Assembly (NCBI RefSeq): GCF_000376785.1 | Contig: NZ_AQXX01000098.1 | Location: forward strand, 1-53,053 | DNA: 53,053 bases | Direction of reading: 5' to 3' | From: Hahella ganghwensis DSM 17046 | GTDB lineage: Bacteria > Pseudomonadota > Gammaproteobacteria > Pseudomonadales > Oleiphilaceae | In this document: positions 28,062 through 36,624 of the stretch, one piece after another | How the letters are laid out: every line of letters starts with the position of its first letter | Numbering within the stretch: position 1 is the stretch's first letter | Notes under the pieces: model-generated | The model's input: the letters and a program-made list of their open reading frames with translations, nothing else | The model's database searches: none | Told to the model about the DNA's origin: nothing | Made by a program: the position numbers and the translations under genes

Positions 28062-28643
28062 CTACTCCCATTCCACAACTGAGAAATCGGGCTGATAATT
28101 CTTGGTGGAATCCCTGATCCTTAATTCCAGGGAGGTAATATCAGAACCCTTTTCGAAAGTTTTGGTGGTTCCGAGTTTATACTGACGATCATTCGGTCCA
28201 GTGCCGGTAATAAAGGCTGTTAGTTCATGCTCTCCACTTCGCAGATTGCCTGTATACAGTCTTTGAATCCCACCCCGATGAAGCGCTTTAATCTGCTTCT
28301 CTGTGTAGAGATAGGATGTCACGGTTTCACCGTCAATTTTCAACTCAACCGCATCCAGGTCCAAAAACTGCCCGACATCCACCGAAAGGAAAACCACAAA
28401 TTGCGTCGTGGCCGGAAACAGCAGATCTTCTTCCAGAATAAACAGGTCTCTGTTCAGATTGATCACTTCCTGCTTCAGATCCTCAACTTCATCCACCAAA
28501 GGCTTCTGCAGCTCATCAACACTCCCGGCTTCAGTTGGTTCCTGAGCAAATGCCAACACAGGCATCAATAACACCAGCAATCCCCATCGCGCTCTCACGC
28601 CCAATAACTCGCTTGCTGTTTTGAGAGTTGAAAATTTCAACAT
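28062..28643 (-). CDS. Exported coiled-coil plus beta-domain protein (intact operon copy)
   Basis: 193 residues: signal peptide to about F-A-Q, a short heptad segment (V-E-D-L-K-Q-E-V-I-N-L-N-R-D-L-F-I-L-E-E-D), then a beta domain with V-V-F-L-S-V, L-K-I-D-G-E, Y-L-Y-T-E and G-G-I-Q-R-L-Y-T-G-N-L. Homologues may appear under an AraC-regulator name; there is no helix-turn-helix here and the protein is exported. The start is ATG 28643 with GAGG upstream. It lies between the DUF3570 and TPR genes, and is a paralogue of 1433-1978. Confidence 0.85.
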   Translation of the reverse strand: MLKFSTLKTASELLGVRARWGLLVLLMPVLAFAQEPTEAGSVDELQKPLVDEVEDLKQEVINLNRDLFILEEDLLFPATTQFVVFLSVDVGQFLDLDAVELKIDGETVTSYLYTEKQIKALHRGGIQRLYTGNLRSGEHELTAFITGTGPNDRQYKLGTTKTFEKGSDITSLELRIRDSTKNYQPDFSVVEWE

Positions 28644-28655
28644 GGCCGCCTCGTA

Positions 28656-29807
28656 TTAATATTCCAACTTCAAGAAAAGACGCGTGACTAAGGCATCAAA
28701 CTCATAGAAAGGCTCATCGCCCACATCGTACCCTTCCTGTGTGATATCCCGAAAATCTTCGTACTCAAACTTCAGGTAATCGACAAACAGATTTATCTGA
28801 CCTTTCTCAATGAACGAAATCATTGATGGCTGGAATTCATAGGTCACCCCGAGCCCAAAGGTATGATTCGAGAAGGTACTTAATTCTTTATCACGTGCCA
28901 GAAAGTTCTGGGCGTTCTGAAAAGCAAACAGGTCACTGTAAAAATCTGCTTTGGTTTGCGAGTAGTAACGATATTTGAATTCGAAAATCCACTGATCGAA
29001 CGCAGGATGGATATATCCGATTTCATATTGATCGGCCCGGATTCCCCAAGTGTCGGAAAAGAATCGGTACTCACCTCGAATGGCGGCGCGATACGGCAGG
29101 TAATACATTCCCCGAATCGCTATAGCACGACTGGTTCGCGTGGTTGGGTATTGTTCGCTCTGAAAATCATAACCACGGGCACTATCACTGACAAACCGGA
29201 CCTGCCGATAGGCATTATTGAGAAACCCCTCATCGGTAATTGCCTCGAAATCCAGGTTAATAATCGCGTTCTTGGTGAGAATCTGAGTCACTCCCAAGCG
29301 GTATTGCTGACGATCGAGTTCTTCAGAAAAGTTGTCATCGCCCACTTTGCCCACTTCATCCCAGCCTTTGGTGTAGCCCATGGATATCGTGGTCAAATCT
29401 CCAAATACATCCTGACTGACATTGAAACTGAGAGCATTCGATTCATAGTCATTTTCTTCACTGTTGCTGTATGACACGCTCAGAATCGATTTGCCTGTCA
29501 GGTAATCCATCGCCACCGACGTCTGAATCCGCTCTTCTTCATACTCACTGGCGGTTGACTCTACATCAATGGAAGCACCACTGACGGAATCCACCAGATA
29601 TTCACCACTCAGGGAAAATGTCGAGTCGAAGTTCTTTCGCACTAGAATTGCCGGGCCGTCGATCAACTGACCGTCCTGATCATATCGATGATAAAGTACC
29701 TCGACCGCTTGCTCAGGCAACACTGCCGCGGGTGCCGGAAGACTCTGAATAACAAACAGACATGCCACCAGCAAAAAGAGCGGCTTGAGTACTTTCGAGC
29801 TATCCAT
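28656..29807 (-). CDS. DUF3570 outer-membrane protein with possible flavinylation site
   Basis: 383 residues: signal peptide ending P-A-P-A-A, then beta-barrel-like sequence with alternating aromatic strands to the end (F-L-K-L-E-Y). It matches the DUF3570 family, which occurs next to DUF4266, TlpA and ApbE genes. Residues 73-79 read D-S-V-S-G-A-S, fitting the D-x-x-S/T-G-A-S/T site that ApbE modifies with FMN. I chose ATG 29807, 4 bp past the DUF4266 stop; the longer frame overlaps that gene. The role may be to carry flavin or to form a pore at the outer membrane; both are inference. Confidence 0.88.
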   Translation of the reverse strand: MDSSKVLKPLFLLVACLFVIQSLPAPAAVLPEQAVEVLYHRYDQDGQLIDGPAILVRKNFDSTFSLSGEYLVDSVSGASIDVESTASEYEEERIQTSVAMDYLTGKSILSVSYSNSEENDYESNALSFNVSQDVFGDLTTISMGYTKGWDEVGKVGDDNFSEELDRQQYRLGVTQILTKNAIINLDFEAITDEGFLNNAYRQVRFVSDSARGYDFQSEQYPTTRTSRAIAIRGMYYLPYRAAIRGEYRFFSDTWGIRADQYEIGYIHPAFDQWIFEFKYRYYSQTKADFYSDLFAFQNAQNFLARDKELSTFSNHTFGLGVTYEFQPSMISFIEKGQINLFVDYLKFEYEDFRDITQEGYDVGDEPFYEFDALVTRLFLKLEY

Positions 29808-29811
29808 AACT

Positions 29812-30033
29812 TTAGTTACACCCACAGCCACCACCTGATCCGCCTTCGGCACCACGGGCACCTTCACGAGACTGATACATGTGATGCATATAAGAATTGG
29901 CAATCCCCATCCTTCCGAAGCTCATAATAGGATCAGCGAGGTTATCCCTTTCATAAGGCTTAACCCAGGGTTTGATTTCGCCACACCCCGCCAATACCAA
30001 TAGCGCCAGCAAACCTGCAAGGCCGTGTTTCAT
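29812..30033 (-). CDS. DUF4266 lipoprotein
   Basis: A 73-residue lipoprotein: signal with lipobox L-V-L-A-G-C-G, then V-K-P-Y-E-R-D-N-L-A-D-P-I-M-S-F and a glycine/cysteine tail ending G-G-G-C-G-C-N. This is the DUF4266 pattern. The three close cysteines at the end could bind metal or be a TlpA substrate; that is inference. ATG 30033 is chosen; GTG 30042 with AGGGA upstream is a real alternative. It lies between TlpA and DUF3570, the usual order. Confidence 0.92.
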   Translation of the reverse strand: MKHGLAGLLALLVLAGCGEIKPWVKPYERDNLADPIMSFGRMGIANSYMHHMYQSREGARGAEGGSGGGCGCN

Positions 30034-30046
30034 GAATCTCACGTCA

Positions 30047-30544
30047 TTATTCCCTGATCAGCTTTTTAACTTCTTTGGCATACTTTTCTTCAAATCCAGG
30101 CTGATAACCTTTGTGCAAATATCTCATGTTGCCATTTCTATCGACCATGATAGAAGTCGGCATGGCTTCTACGTTGTACATTTCACTCACCTCATTCTTG
30201 GTGTCGTAGAGGATAGGAAACGTCACACTGACATCATTCAGAAATTCATCAGCCAAAGAAGGGTCTTCATCCACATTGACCGCCATGATGGTAAAACCGA
30301 ATTTCTTGTACTTGTCATAGATTTCCTGCATCAACGGCATTTCCTGCCGGCAGGGGCCGCACCATGAAGCCCAGAAATTGATCATGACCACCTGCCCTTT
30401 ATGCTCACTGAGTCGCAGGTTTTTCTCCAACGAACTCCTTAGTGTGAAGTCCGGAGCTGCCCCTTCAATTTCTACTGCCTGAGCCATTGCGCCGAAGATC
30501 ATCACCGAAACGGCCAGTATTCCTGTCATCAGCGTCTTCTTCAT
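30047..30544 (-). CDS. TlpA-family periplasmic thioredoxin
   Basis: 165 residues: signal peptide to A-Q-A, then an AhpC/TSA-thioredoxin fold. The active site is W-C-G-P-C (Cys62 and Cys65) and the cis-proline region is V-E-A-M-P-T-S. TlpA proteins reduce disulfides in the periplasm, for example apo-cytochrome c haem motifs. That fits a region with several CxxCH proteins and the cysteine-rich DUF4266. The ATG has AGAGGA upstream. It is expressed with the genes on each side. Confidence 0.94.
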   Translation of the reverse strand: MKKTLMTGILAVSVMIFGAMAQAVEIEGAAPDFTLRSSLEKNLRLSEHKGQVVMINFWASWCGPCRQEMPLMQEIYDKYKKFGFTIMAVNVDEDPSLADEFLNDVSVTFPILYDTKNEVSEMYNVEAMPTSIMVDRNGNMRYLHKGYQPGFEEKYAKEVKKLIRE

Positions 30545-30600
30545 GTATCTGTCCTCTTTCCGAATCTCTCATCATCTCCATCAACGCGAAGGAGATGTCA

Positions 30601-31254
30601 TTAGAAAAATATGGTTAATCCTGTCGTAAATTCCAGGTTATGAGTGGTTTTATCCGCCCCGAGAATATCGTTATCAAAAATGTGATCACGCATATCCAGC
30701 CTGAACGATAACCAATCTGTCGGCAGGAACTGGTAGCCCCACCCGAAGCTGGCAGTTAGACGATCATCCCCGGCGAACTCCGTTGCTCCCAGACCGGCCA
30801 GCACATAAAAATTGGTATTGAACGCATACTCCCGTCCAAAAAACGCCTCTCCGGGCAGGAAGTTATAGCCGATGCTCAGGTTATAGTACGTCAGGTCACG
30901 ATCATCATCCGGTAACAACTGAACATTACCGCTCAGAGTTTCAAAGCTGGTTTCCCCTGCTTCTGTCATACCATAATTAGCTTCCAGAAACAGATCCTCA
31001 CTCATGTGATAAGCTGCCTTGACACCAATCACGACATCGGACCCAAAGTCTTCAATGCTATATATCCCACCATAGATACCGATCTCAAAGTTTTCAGTAT
31101 CTATCAGGTCTTCCGTCACCGGCCGTGGTTCCACTTCCGGTTTGATAATAGGCTCATCTGTCTCAGAAGGCTGCTCCTGAGACCAGGCAGACGGCGTTGC
31201 CGCCGCGACGGATAAACCACTAATTAAAAGAACACGCTTAAACCAATTTTCCAT
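30601..31254 (-). CDS. Outer-membrane beta-barrel protein (OMP_myx_plus type)
   Basis: 217 residues: signal peptide to about W-S-Q, an acidic proline-rich linker (residues 27-50), then a barrel of about eight strands. The end is typical of the barrel group first seen in myxobacteria: L-S-F-R-L-D-M-R-D-H-I-F, then H-N-L-E-F-T-T-G-L-T-I-F-F. The last residue is Phe, as needed for BAM-dependent folding. It overlaps the SH3-barrel gene by 31 bp. The upstream gene carries the same barrel type, so the two are likely duplicates. Confidence 0.87.
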   Translation of the reverse strand: MENWFKRVLLISGLSVAAATPSAWSQEQPSETDEPIIKPEVEPRPVTEDLIDTENFEIGIYGGIYSIEDFGSDVVIGVKAAYHMSEDLFLEANYGMTEAGETSFETLSGNVQLLPDDDRDLTYYNLSIGYNFLPGEAFFGREYAFNTNFYVLAGLGATEFAGDDRLTASFGWGYQFLPTDWLSFRLDMRDHIFDNDILGADKTTHNLEFTTGLTIFF

Positions 31255-32006
31255 TCTTCCGCTTCTTCGTTATCGTCTCGCGTAGTCATAACCACATACT
31301 CCCGGTACTCAGCTCTCAGGAAATAGCGGTCAGTCAGGTAATATCTCAGTCCAAATCCATAATGGGTGGTGTCCTCATCCCGGTCTTCGACCTGAACGAG
31401 GGTCGCCTTGGGTTTGATATAGGCCATTCCTGTCCCCAATGTGAAGAAAGGCGATACTCTCCATTGAGGAAAAGGTTGGTGGACCAGATTGATATTCGCA
31501 ATCCAAATCTGAGAAAAGTCACCCAGCACCTGGGAGGAGCTGATTTCTGCAGACAGGTTCGGTGTAAACTGGTAACCCACATACAAGGTATTCACCGAAG
31601 CGTTTTCGAAACTCCCGGTGAGCACTCCAGCCTCCCAGTCCCTGGAATTGAAATCGTCAAATCTAGGATCGCTGAAAGCAACGGCCTCCCCTGTGGCGTC
31701 AAGGGTTTTCTCAATATCATTCCGATGCACCCAGCCTTCTTCACCCTGAACGGTCCTGACTTTTATCCAGTCAGTTTTTCTCTTCAGCAGTTCGATCCAT
31801 TCATCTTTTTCTGCCACATAAAAAACCGGAAAACCTCTTCCGGGACCACTTCGAATTTCAACATAAGGCTCTACCACCTGAGCTTGTTGTATTTCATCGT
31901 AAAAAGGCCAATACCAGGGCGCACCTTCACTTTCCTCCGCATTGGCAGAGATGGAACACACACCGAAAAACACAAGCCCACACCAGGCGAATAGCGAATT
32001 TCGCAT
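31224..32006 (-). CDS. SH3-domain plus outer-membrane beta-barrel protein
   Basis: 260 residues: signal peptide to A-N-A, then a bacterial SH3 domain. The SH3 part has V-E-P-Y-V-E-I-R-S-G-P-G-R-G-F-P-V, D-W-I-K-V-R and E-G-W-V-H-R. A C-terminal eight-strand barrel follows, ending I-G-L-S-V-F-F. SH3 domains in the periplasm often bind peptidoglycan, so it may link the outer membrane to the wall. ATG 32006 is chosen; TTG 32021 is also in frame. It lies 20 bp after the HzsA-like gene. Confidence 0.88.
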   Translation of the reverse strand: MRNSLFAWCGLVFFGVCSISANAEESEGAPWYWPFYDEIQQAQVVEPYVEIRSGPGRGFPVFYVAEKDEWIELLKRKTDWIKVRTVQGEEGWVHRNDIEKTLDATGEAVAFSDPRFDDFNSRDWEAGVLTGSFENASVNTLYVGYQFTPNLSAEISSSQVLGDFSQIWIANINLVHQPFPQWRVSPFFTLGTGMAYIKPKATLVQVEDRDEDTTHYGFGLRYYLTDRYFLRAEYREYVVMTTRDDNEEAEEWKIGLSVFF

Positions 32007-32026
32007 TGTTGAACTAAACAAGAGAA

Positions 32027-34762
32027 TTAATCCTGAGGTATATCAAATGGGTTATTGTAGTACTGAGCGCCGATATCCACCCATTCGGAAAGCAACTTCA
32101 GCTCGGCAGATGACAGATAACCTTCGTGGCTACCACCAGAGGCAAACAGATCGAAGAAATCACCACTCTGAAGTGCATTGCCGGCCCTCAGCGAAGGCGC
32201 TACCGCAACTGTCGTCATCAACGGAATCGGATTATCGTCAGCGTCCAACACAAGATTGCCGTCAGCGTCCGTTTCATATACTTGATTACCTTCGGCATCC
32301 AACACCGGGACCAAGACATCCTGAAGATTGCCGGAATCCATATCGATCTCCAGCTCTGCATCCGTAAAAAGAAGCTCCCGATATGCCTTGAAATGGTCGT
32401 CTTCCTGGTCAGAAGCACCATCGGTCAAATCCAGCTGTGCTGCAGGAATCATCGTGGCCGACATAGCATCGGTATCAGTGTGGCAACTGGTGCAGGTGTC
32501 TGCCACAAGATCACCATCACTGTCGGGACGAACCAGGCTCCACATAGGATGAATATGAGTTTCGTAGTTAATCACAATACGGCAGCTGCTGGTCCAGTTA
32601 TCGCTGCAGTTCTCACTGATAGGCGCAGCAGTTTCAAGGTCTGCGTAAGCATAGCTGAAATCAGCTTCTTTGCTACCCGCAGGAGCCCAATCATCGACAA
32701 AATTGATATCAGGTGTCGGTTCCCTGGCACTCTCAACGATTCGGGTTAATGTCTGGGCCATGGTCTCCCCCATATCAGCCGTCAGAGTCGTGTCCGCTCC
32801 GGCGAAGCCCAGACCTGTTGTTGGCGCTCCTTCATTAATGGTTGGAGCCTGACTGCCCGCTCTGCCGTGCGGCAACTCGCTGGTGGAGGTATGACATCCC
32901 ACACACTCCAGCTCTTCCCCGGGTTTTACCTCTAGCCAGTTATGGTGCTGTGATGAAATCCGTTTACCATCCCCGTTCAGAATACTGATGGCAAAGGCAA
33001 CATTGGCAGGCACTTTAAATCGTGCAGAACCATCGGGCTCAACAGGCACATACCCCAGAATTTCACGCATACGCAGGCTACCCGCCCGGCCGAAGGCAGA
33101 TCCCGGCACGTCAATCACATCCCTATCGGCACGGGATACTGGCTTTTCCAGTCGAATAAATCTCGCTTCTCTGGCAGAAGCAGGTGTCATCGTAGGATTG
33201 GACATCACGCTGAGTCCAACATCGGTCGAATCTGATCCATCAATATCATAAACACTCCTGATATCAACGATCCCATAACCTTCGTTAAAGAGCTCCTCAT
33301 CCACATCAACCCCGGCCACCACGTCTGGAATATAAGTCGGCAGGGGGAGATCCTGCATGATCACGGCATCACTGTACATGACACCTTCTTCTGGTTGCAC
33401 AATGGGTAATTGTGTGCCCGTCTGAGGATTCAGAATCCACAATCCATACAAGGGAGTAGCAGCTTCATAGTCTCCGGAATCTATACGTTCCTGCGTACAG
33501 GGATAGATAACCGGGTCCGGATCAGGTACTTCAACATCATCTTCCTGTGCAAGAACCAGGCGACATTGACTCCAGCTCACTACCAGGCGGCCGGTGCCAT
33601 CCAGCAAAGGCGCAGCAAAGGCATAGCGACCGGCAAGGTTGACGCCTTCACCGGTCAATATATCCTCACTGGTCAACGACTCCTGGGCTTCACTAACCGC
33701 CCCCAGATTGGAGTAAATTGGCTGCGTGTTATCCGTATACCCACTGATGTCCACCGCCACAAGATCCGCCCCGAAATCTGTTGCAACATATGGGCGCAGA
33801 CTGACCATGATCCGTCCATCTTCCATTTCCAGAGGCTTAATGAAGTGAACATCGGAATCGTCTGTACCGGTTTCATGAGAGTGATGACCGTAAACAATCT
33901 CAAGTTCAGTTCCGTCAGGATTCACCTGATACAGATCCATCGCGTCATTGCCTGGTCCACGGTTCCAGCGTGTAAACAGAATTTTCCCGTTTTCCAGCAG
34001 AATGGGGTCGAGATCGCTGCTTTGATTAAACGTAATCTGATGGATATCGGAACCATCACTTTCCATGACATGAAGATTTAGCGCCGGCTCGTTATTCGCT
34101 TCATTAAGTGCTGGGTATTGCGGCTTACCTTCATCCAGTAAAATCGCCTGAGACTGGCGCTGGCGGGTTGAACTGAAAACGATTCTTCCGTCCGCCAGGT
34201 ATTGAGGGGCAAGGTCCTGGCCGTCTTCAGCAGTATTGTCAGAAGTAATAACCCGCCTCAAAGTACCAGCGGTATGATCGTACTCCCAGATATTCCAGGT
34301 TGGCTGCTCATCGTCATCGGCATCCTCAATTTCAGGCGCTCGCATTGAGAACAACAACTTGGTACCGTCATAAGACGTGGAGAGATCTTTTATATCAAAT
34401 AGCACCTGGCCATCTTCGTTGGCAAATTCAGCCGCCGGAAATACGCCTGCAGTAACATGGCGCTCCTCAGCGCTTGGTGACGCCTGCCCTCTAACAAAAA
34501 GCCGGGCACCAGGCTTGAACTCTAATGGATCACGCACATCATCTCTGACAATTTCGCCATCTTCGTCCGTAGGTATCTCCCGCTTGACATAAGCGATCGG
34601 GAAATCCTCGACCACTGGATCAGCCCCCTGACCGGAAGACCCGATTCCACCGCCACCACAGCCGGTGATTACTGAACAAATGAGTCCGATAAGCACTGTC
34701 TTACCAATAGGACGGCCTTCTTCACCGATAGAGCAAATATCGTTCTCGAGACCAGCTTTCAT
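32027..34762 (-). CDS. Di-haem HzsA-like lipoprotein with beta-propeller
   Basis: 911 residues from ATG 34762 (GGAG 8 bases upstream); the longer frame adds 45 residues of no clear value. A lipoprotein signal ends V-I-T-G-C-G-G-G-G. The middle part has PD40/TolB-like propeller blades (M-E-S-D-G-S-D-I-H-Q-I-T-F-N) and looks like the middle domain of hydrazine synthase alpha. Two c-type haem motifs follow: C-V-G-C-H (32891-32905) and C-T-S-C-H (32480-32494). There is no evidence of anammox metabolism, so it is likely a general surface or periplasmic redox protein. It is first in the leftward operon. Confidence 0.87.
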   Translation of the reverse strand: MKAGLENDICSIGEEGRPIGKTVLIGLICSVITGCGGGGIGSSGQGADPVVEDFPIAYVKREIPTDEDGEIVRDDVRDPLEFKPGARLFVRGQASPSAEERHVTAGVFPAAEFANEDGQVLFDIKDLSTSYDGTKLLFSMRAPEIEDADDDEQPTWNIWEYDHTAGTLRRVITSDNTAEDGQDLAPQYLADGRIVFSSTRQRQSQAILLDEGKPQYPALNEANNEPALNLHVMESDGSDIHQITFNQSSDLDPILLENGKILFTRWNRGPGNDAMDLYQVNPDGTELEIVYGHHSHETGTDDSDVHFIKPLEMEDGRIMVSLRPYVATDFGADLVAVDISGYTDNTQPIYSNLGAVSEAQESLTSEDILTGEGVNLAGRYAFAAPLLDGTGRLVVSWSQCRLVLAQEDDVEVPDPDPVIYPCTQERIDSGDYEAATPLYGLWILNPQTGTQLPIVQPEEGVMYSDAVIMQDLPLPTYIPDVVAGVDVDEELFNEGYGIVDIRSVYDIDGSDSTDVGLSVMSNPTMTPASAREARFIRLEKPVSRADRDVIDVPGSAFGRAGSLRMREILGYVPVEPDGSARFKVPANVAFAISILNGDGKRISSQHHNWLEVKPGEELECVGCHTSTSELPHGRAGSQAPTINEGAPTTGLGFAGADTTLTADMGETMAQTLTRIVESAREPTPDINFVDDWAPAGSKEADFSYAYADLETAAPISENCSDNWTSSCRIVINYETHIHPMWSLVRPDSDGDLVADTCTSCHTDTDAMSATMIPAAQLDLTDGASDQEDDHFKAYRELLFTDAELEIDMDSGNLQDVLVPVLDAEGNQVYETDADGNLVLDADDNPIPLMTTVAVAPSLRAGNALQSGDFFDLFASGGSHEGYLSSAELKLLSEWVDIGAQYYNNPFDIPQD

Positions 34763-35325
34763 ATCAGGAACTCCACTTATGGAAAAATGAACATCTTTAA
34801 TAACTGACCACAAGCTTCCAGAAAAAGTCATGACTGAGTATTTACAGCTGGCCATGCTAACAACTACCTTTGGTATAATTTTCCCAAATACAACCACAGA
34901 GATATCTTTATCGTCTGATGAATCTGTACTAACGCTTTCAAAAGAGTATTTAGAAGCTATATATAGAGCCAGACTATCAATGTAACCGAGTGTAATATCG
35001 TGAGTTTTATCACAAAAACACGAACGCCTGTTCTATTACAATCAACCCCAGTTGTAAACCTCGATATCACTTTCAACAATATATTTTGTTGAAATCAAAG
35101 GGAAACCCATGCCGCCATAATCCCAAGGAACTACAACTTTAAACAAACAATAGTCCTTATTGCCTAGTACTTAGGATAGGTTATTTAATATGCATTCTGG
35201 GTTAGTATTAAAATTGATTAGGGACAGTCAGTCTTTTCTTCGGGAAATGCAATTCAAAACATTATATTGCATTAGAAAATTTAATCGCCATGAGTTCGAT
35301 CCTTATTCATGCCAGGGCAGTTATT
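34763..35325. promoter_or_regulatory. AT-rich divergent control region of the two envelope operons
   Basis: 563 bp between the HzsA-like gene (leftward) and the haem-protein gene (rightward). It is clearly more AT-rich than its surroundings. It holds CTATATATAG at 34957-34966, a perfect 9-bp inverted repeat TTTCAACAA-N6-TTGTTGAAA at 35071-35094, and AATGCAA-N14-TTGCATT at 35246-35273. The promoters of both operons must lie here. I could not assign -35/-10 pairs with confidence. Confidence 0.55.
35071..35094. repeat. Perfect 9-bp inverted repeat, likely operator
   Basis: TTTCAACAA and TTGTTGAAA flank TATATT, giving 24 bp of dyad symmetry in the middle of the divergent region. No T-run follows, so it is more like a protein-binding site than a terminator. 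Confidence 0.55.
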
Positions 35326-36615
35326 ATGTATAAGAAGTATCTTAACCGCACACGCCACACAACACTAAAAAAGCTGACTGCCCTCGCACTGGTCATTACA
35401 GCCTCCTCCAACAGTTGGGCTTTGGGCACCGTTGATACCCCCGAGAAAGCAAAACGCTTCTTCGACCGTATCGCAGGCGTACCGCCAACACCAGCAGAGA
35501 TCACGGAAATCATGAACGCCGCGACGCTTGATGACGCCGCTGACGTCGCCTTCAGAACCCCCGACTTCTACAATGTCACCCTGAAGAACATGATCTCACC
35601 TTGGACCAACGAAGATCAGACCCCGTTTGCGCCTTTGAACGACTACACCGCGACGGTCATCGGCATCGTTAAAGATGATCGGGATTTTCGAAGCGTTCTG
35701 TACACGTCTGATGTTTATGTCGCTAAGTCCAGCTATGGACTGGTCGGCTATTCGTTGTCGGACAACAACCACTATCTGGCCATCGAAGGATTGATGGATC
35801 AGGGAATCAGCCTGGAAACCATTCTGACCCCCAGAGCTCAGGCACTACCTTCTGGCGCTGCAGCAGGTGTAATGTCCACCCGGGCGGCAGGCCGGGCGTT
35901 CTTTAGTGGTGGTACCAACAGGGCCATGCTACGTTTTACGCTGATTAACCACCTGTGCATGGACCTGGAGCAACTGAAAGATACTTCTCGCCCGGCCGAC
36001 CGCATTCGTCAGGACGTATCCAGAAGCCCCGGCGGTGACAGCAGTATTTTTCTAAATAACTGCGTCGGCTGCCACAGCGGGATGGATCCATTAGCTCAGG
36101 CCTTTGCCTATTACGATTATGACTACGGCGGGGACGACGACAATATTGAAAACGGAACTCTGGTATACAATAGCGCTGGCACAGTAGATCCGGCAACCGT
36201 CGAAATTCTGGAAGACACCCCTGCCCTGAACCGGGTTTCTGATCCTAACGTGTTATATCGGGTACAGGAAAAATACTTCTTCAACAACGGCACATTCCCA
36301 TTCGGGTACGTTACTACTTCGGATCAATGGACCAACTACTGGCGTGTCGGTCCTAACGAAGGAGTTGAGTGGAATGCTACCGGAGATGCTCCGAACGGAT
36401 CAGGAACCGGTGCCAACAGCCTTGGTAGAGAGCTTGCCAACACAGAGGCGTTTGCACAGTGCCACGTTAAGCGCGTTTTCAAAACAGTTTGCCTGCGTGA
36501 TCCTGAATCAAGCGATATTACAGGAATCATTACGACAATGAAGTCTGAGTTCATGGCCAATTACAACCTGAAGACACTGTTCGCTCTGGCCGCTGAAGAA
36601 TGTGCCGCAGACTAG
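35326..36615 (+). CDS. Exported c-type-haem protein of the DUF1549/DUF1588-like group
   Basis: 429 residues from ATG 35326, which gives a normal signal peptide (ending S-N-S-W-A); the frame also opens at 35290. The early part F-F-D-R-I-A-G-V-P-P-T-P-A-E-I resembles DUF1549. The later A-G-V-M-S-T-R-A-A and N-N-C-V-G-C-H-S-G-M-D-P-L-A-Q-A-F-A-Y-Y-D resemble DUF1588, with one haem motif at 36061-36075. These domains are typical of planctomycetal secreted proteins of unknown role. It heads the rightward operon and lies 9 bp before the next gene. The family link is from memory and moderate. Confidence 0.78.
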   Translation: MYKKYLNRTRHTTLKKLTALALVITASSNSWALGTVDTPEKAKRFFDRIAGVPPTPAEITEIMNAATLDDAADVAFRTPDFYNVTLKNMISPWTNEDQTPFAPLNDYTATVIGIVKDDRDFRSVLYTSDVYVAKSSYGLVGYSLSDNNHYLAIEGLMDQGISLETILTPRAQALPSGAAAGVMSTRAAGRAFFSGGTNRAMLRFTLINHLCMDLEQLKDTSRPADRIRQDVSRSPGGDSSIFLNNCVGCHSGMDPLAQAFAYYDYDYGGDDDNIENGTLVYNSAGTVDPATVEILEDTPALNRVSDPNVLYRVQEKYFFNNGTFPFGYVTTSDQWTNYWRVGPNEGVEWNATGDAPNGSGTGANSLGRELANTEAFAQCHVKRVFKTVCLRDPESSDITGIITTMKSEFMANYNLKTLFALAAEECAAD

Positions 36616-36624
36616 GCGAAAAAC

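Noticed and set aside
28062-28643. An AraC-regulator label for this family
   Set aside because: No helix-turn-helix is visible and the protein has a signal peptide and a beta domain, so such a name would be wrong.
32027-34762. Hydrazine synthase activity
   Set aside because: Only one subunit-like fold is present, with no other anammox genes. The likeness is to the fold, not the pathway.
21978-34762. A full gliding-motility machine
   Set aside because: TPR lipoproteins and barrels resemble parts, but no TolQ/TolR-type motor or gliding-specific inner-membrane proteins are in the window.
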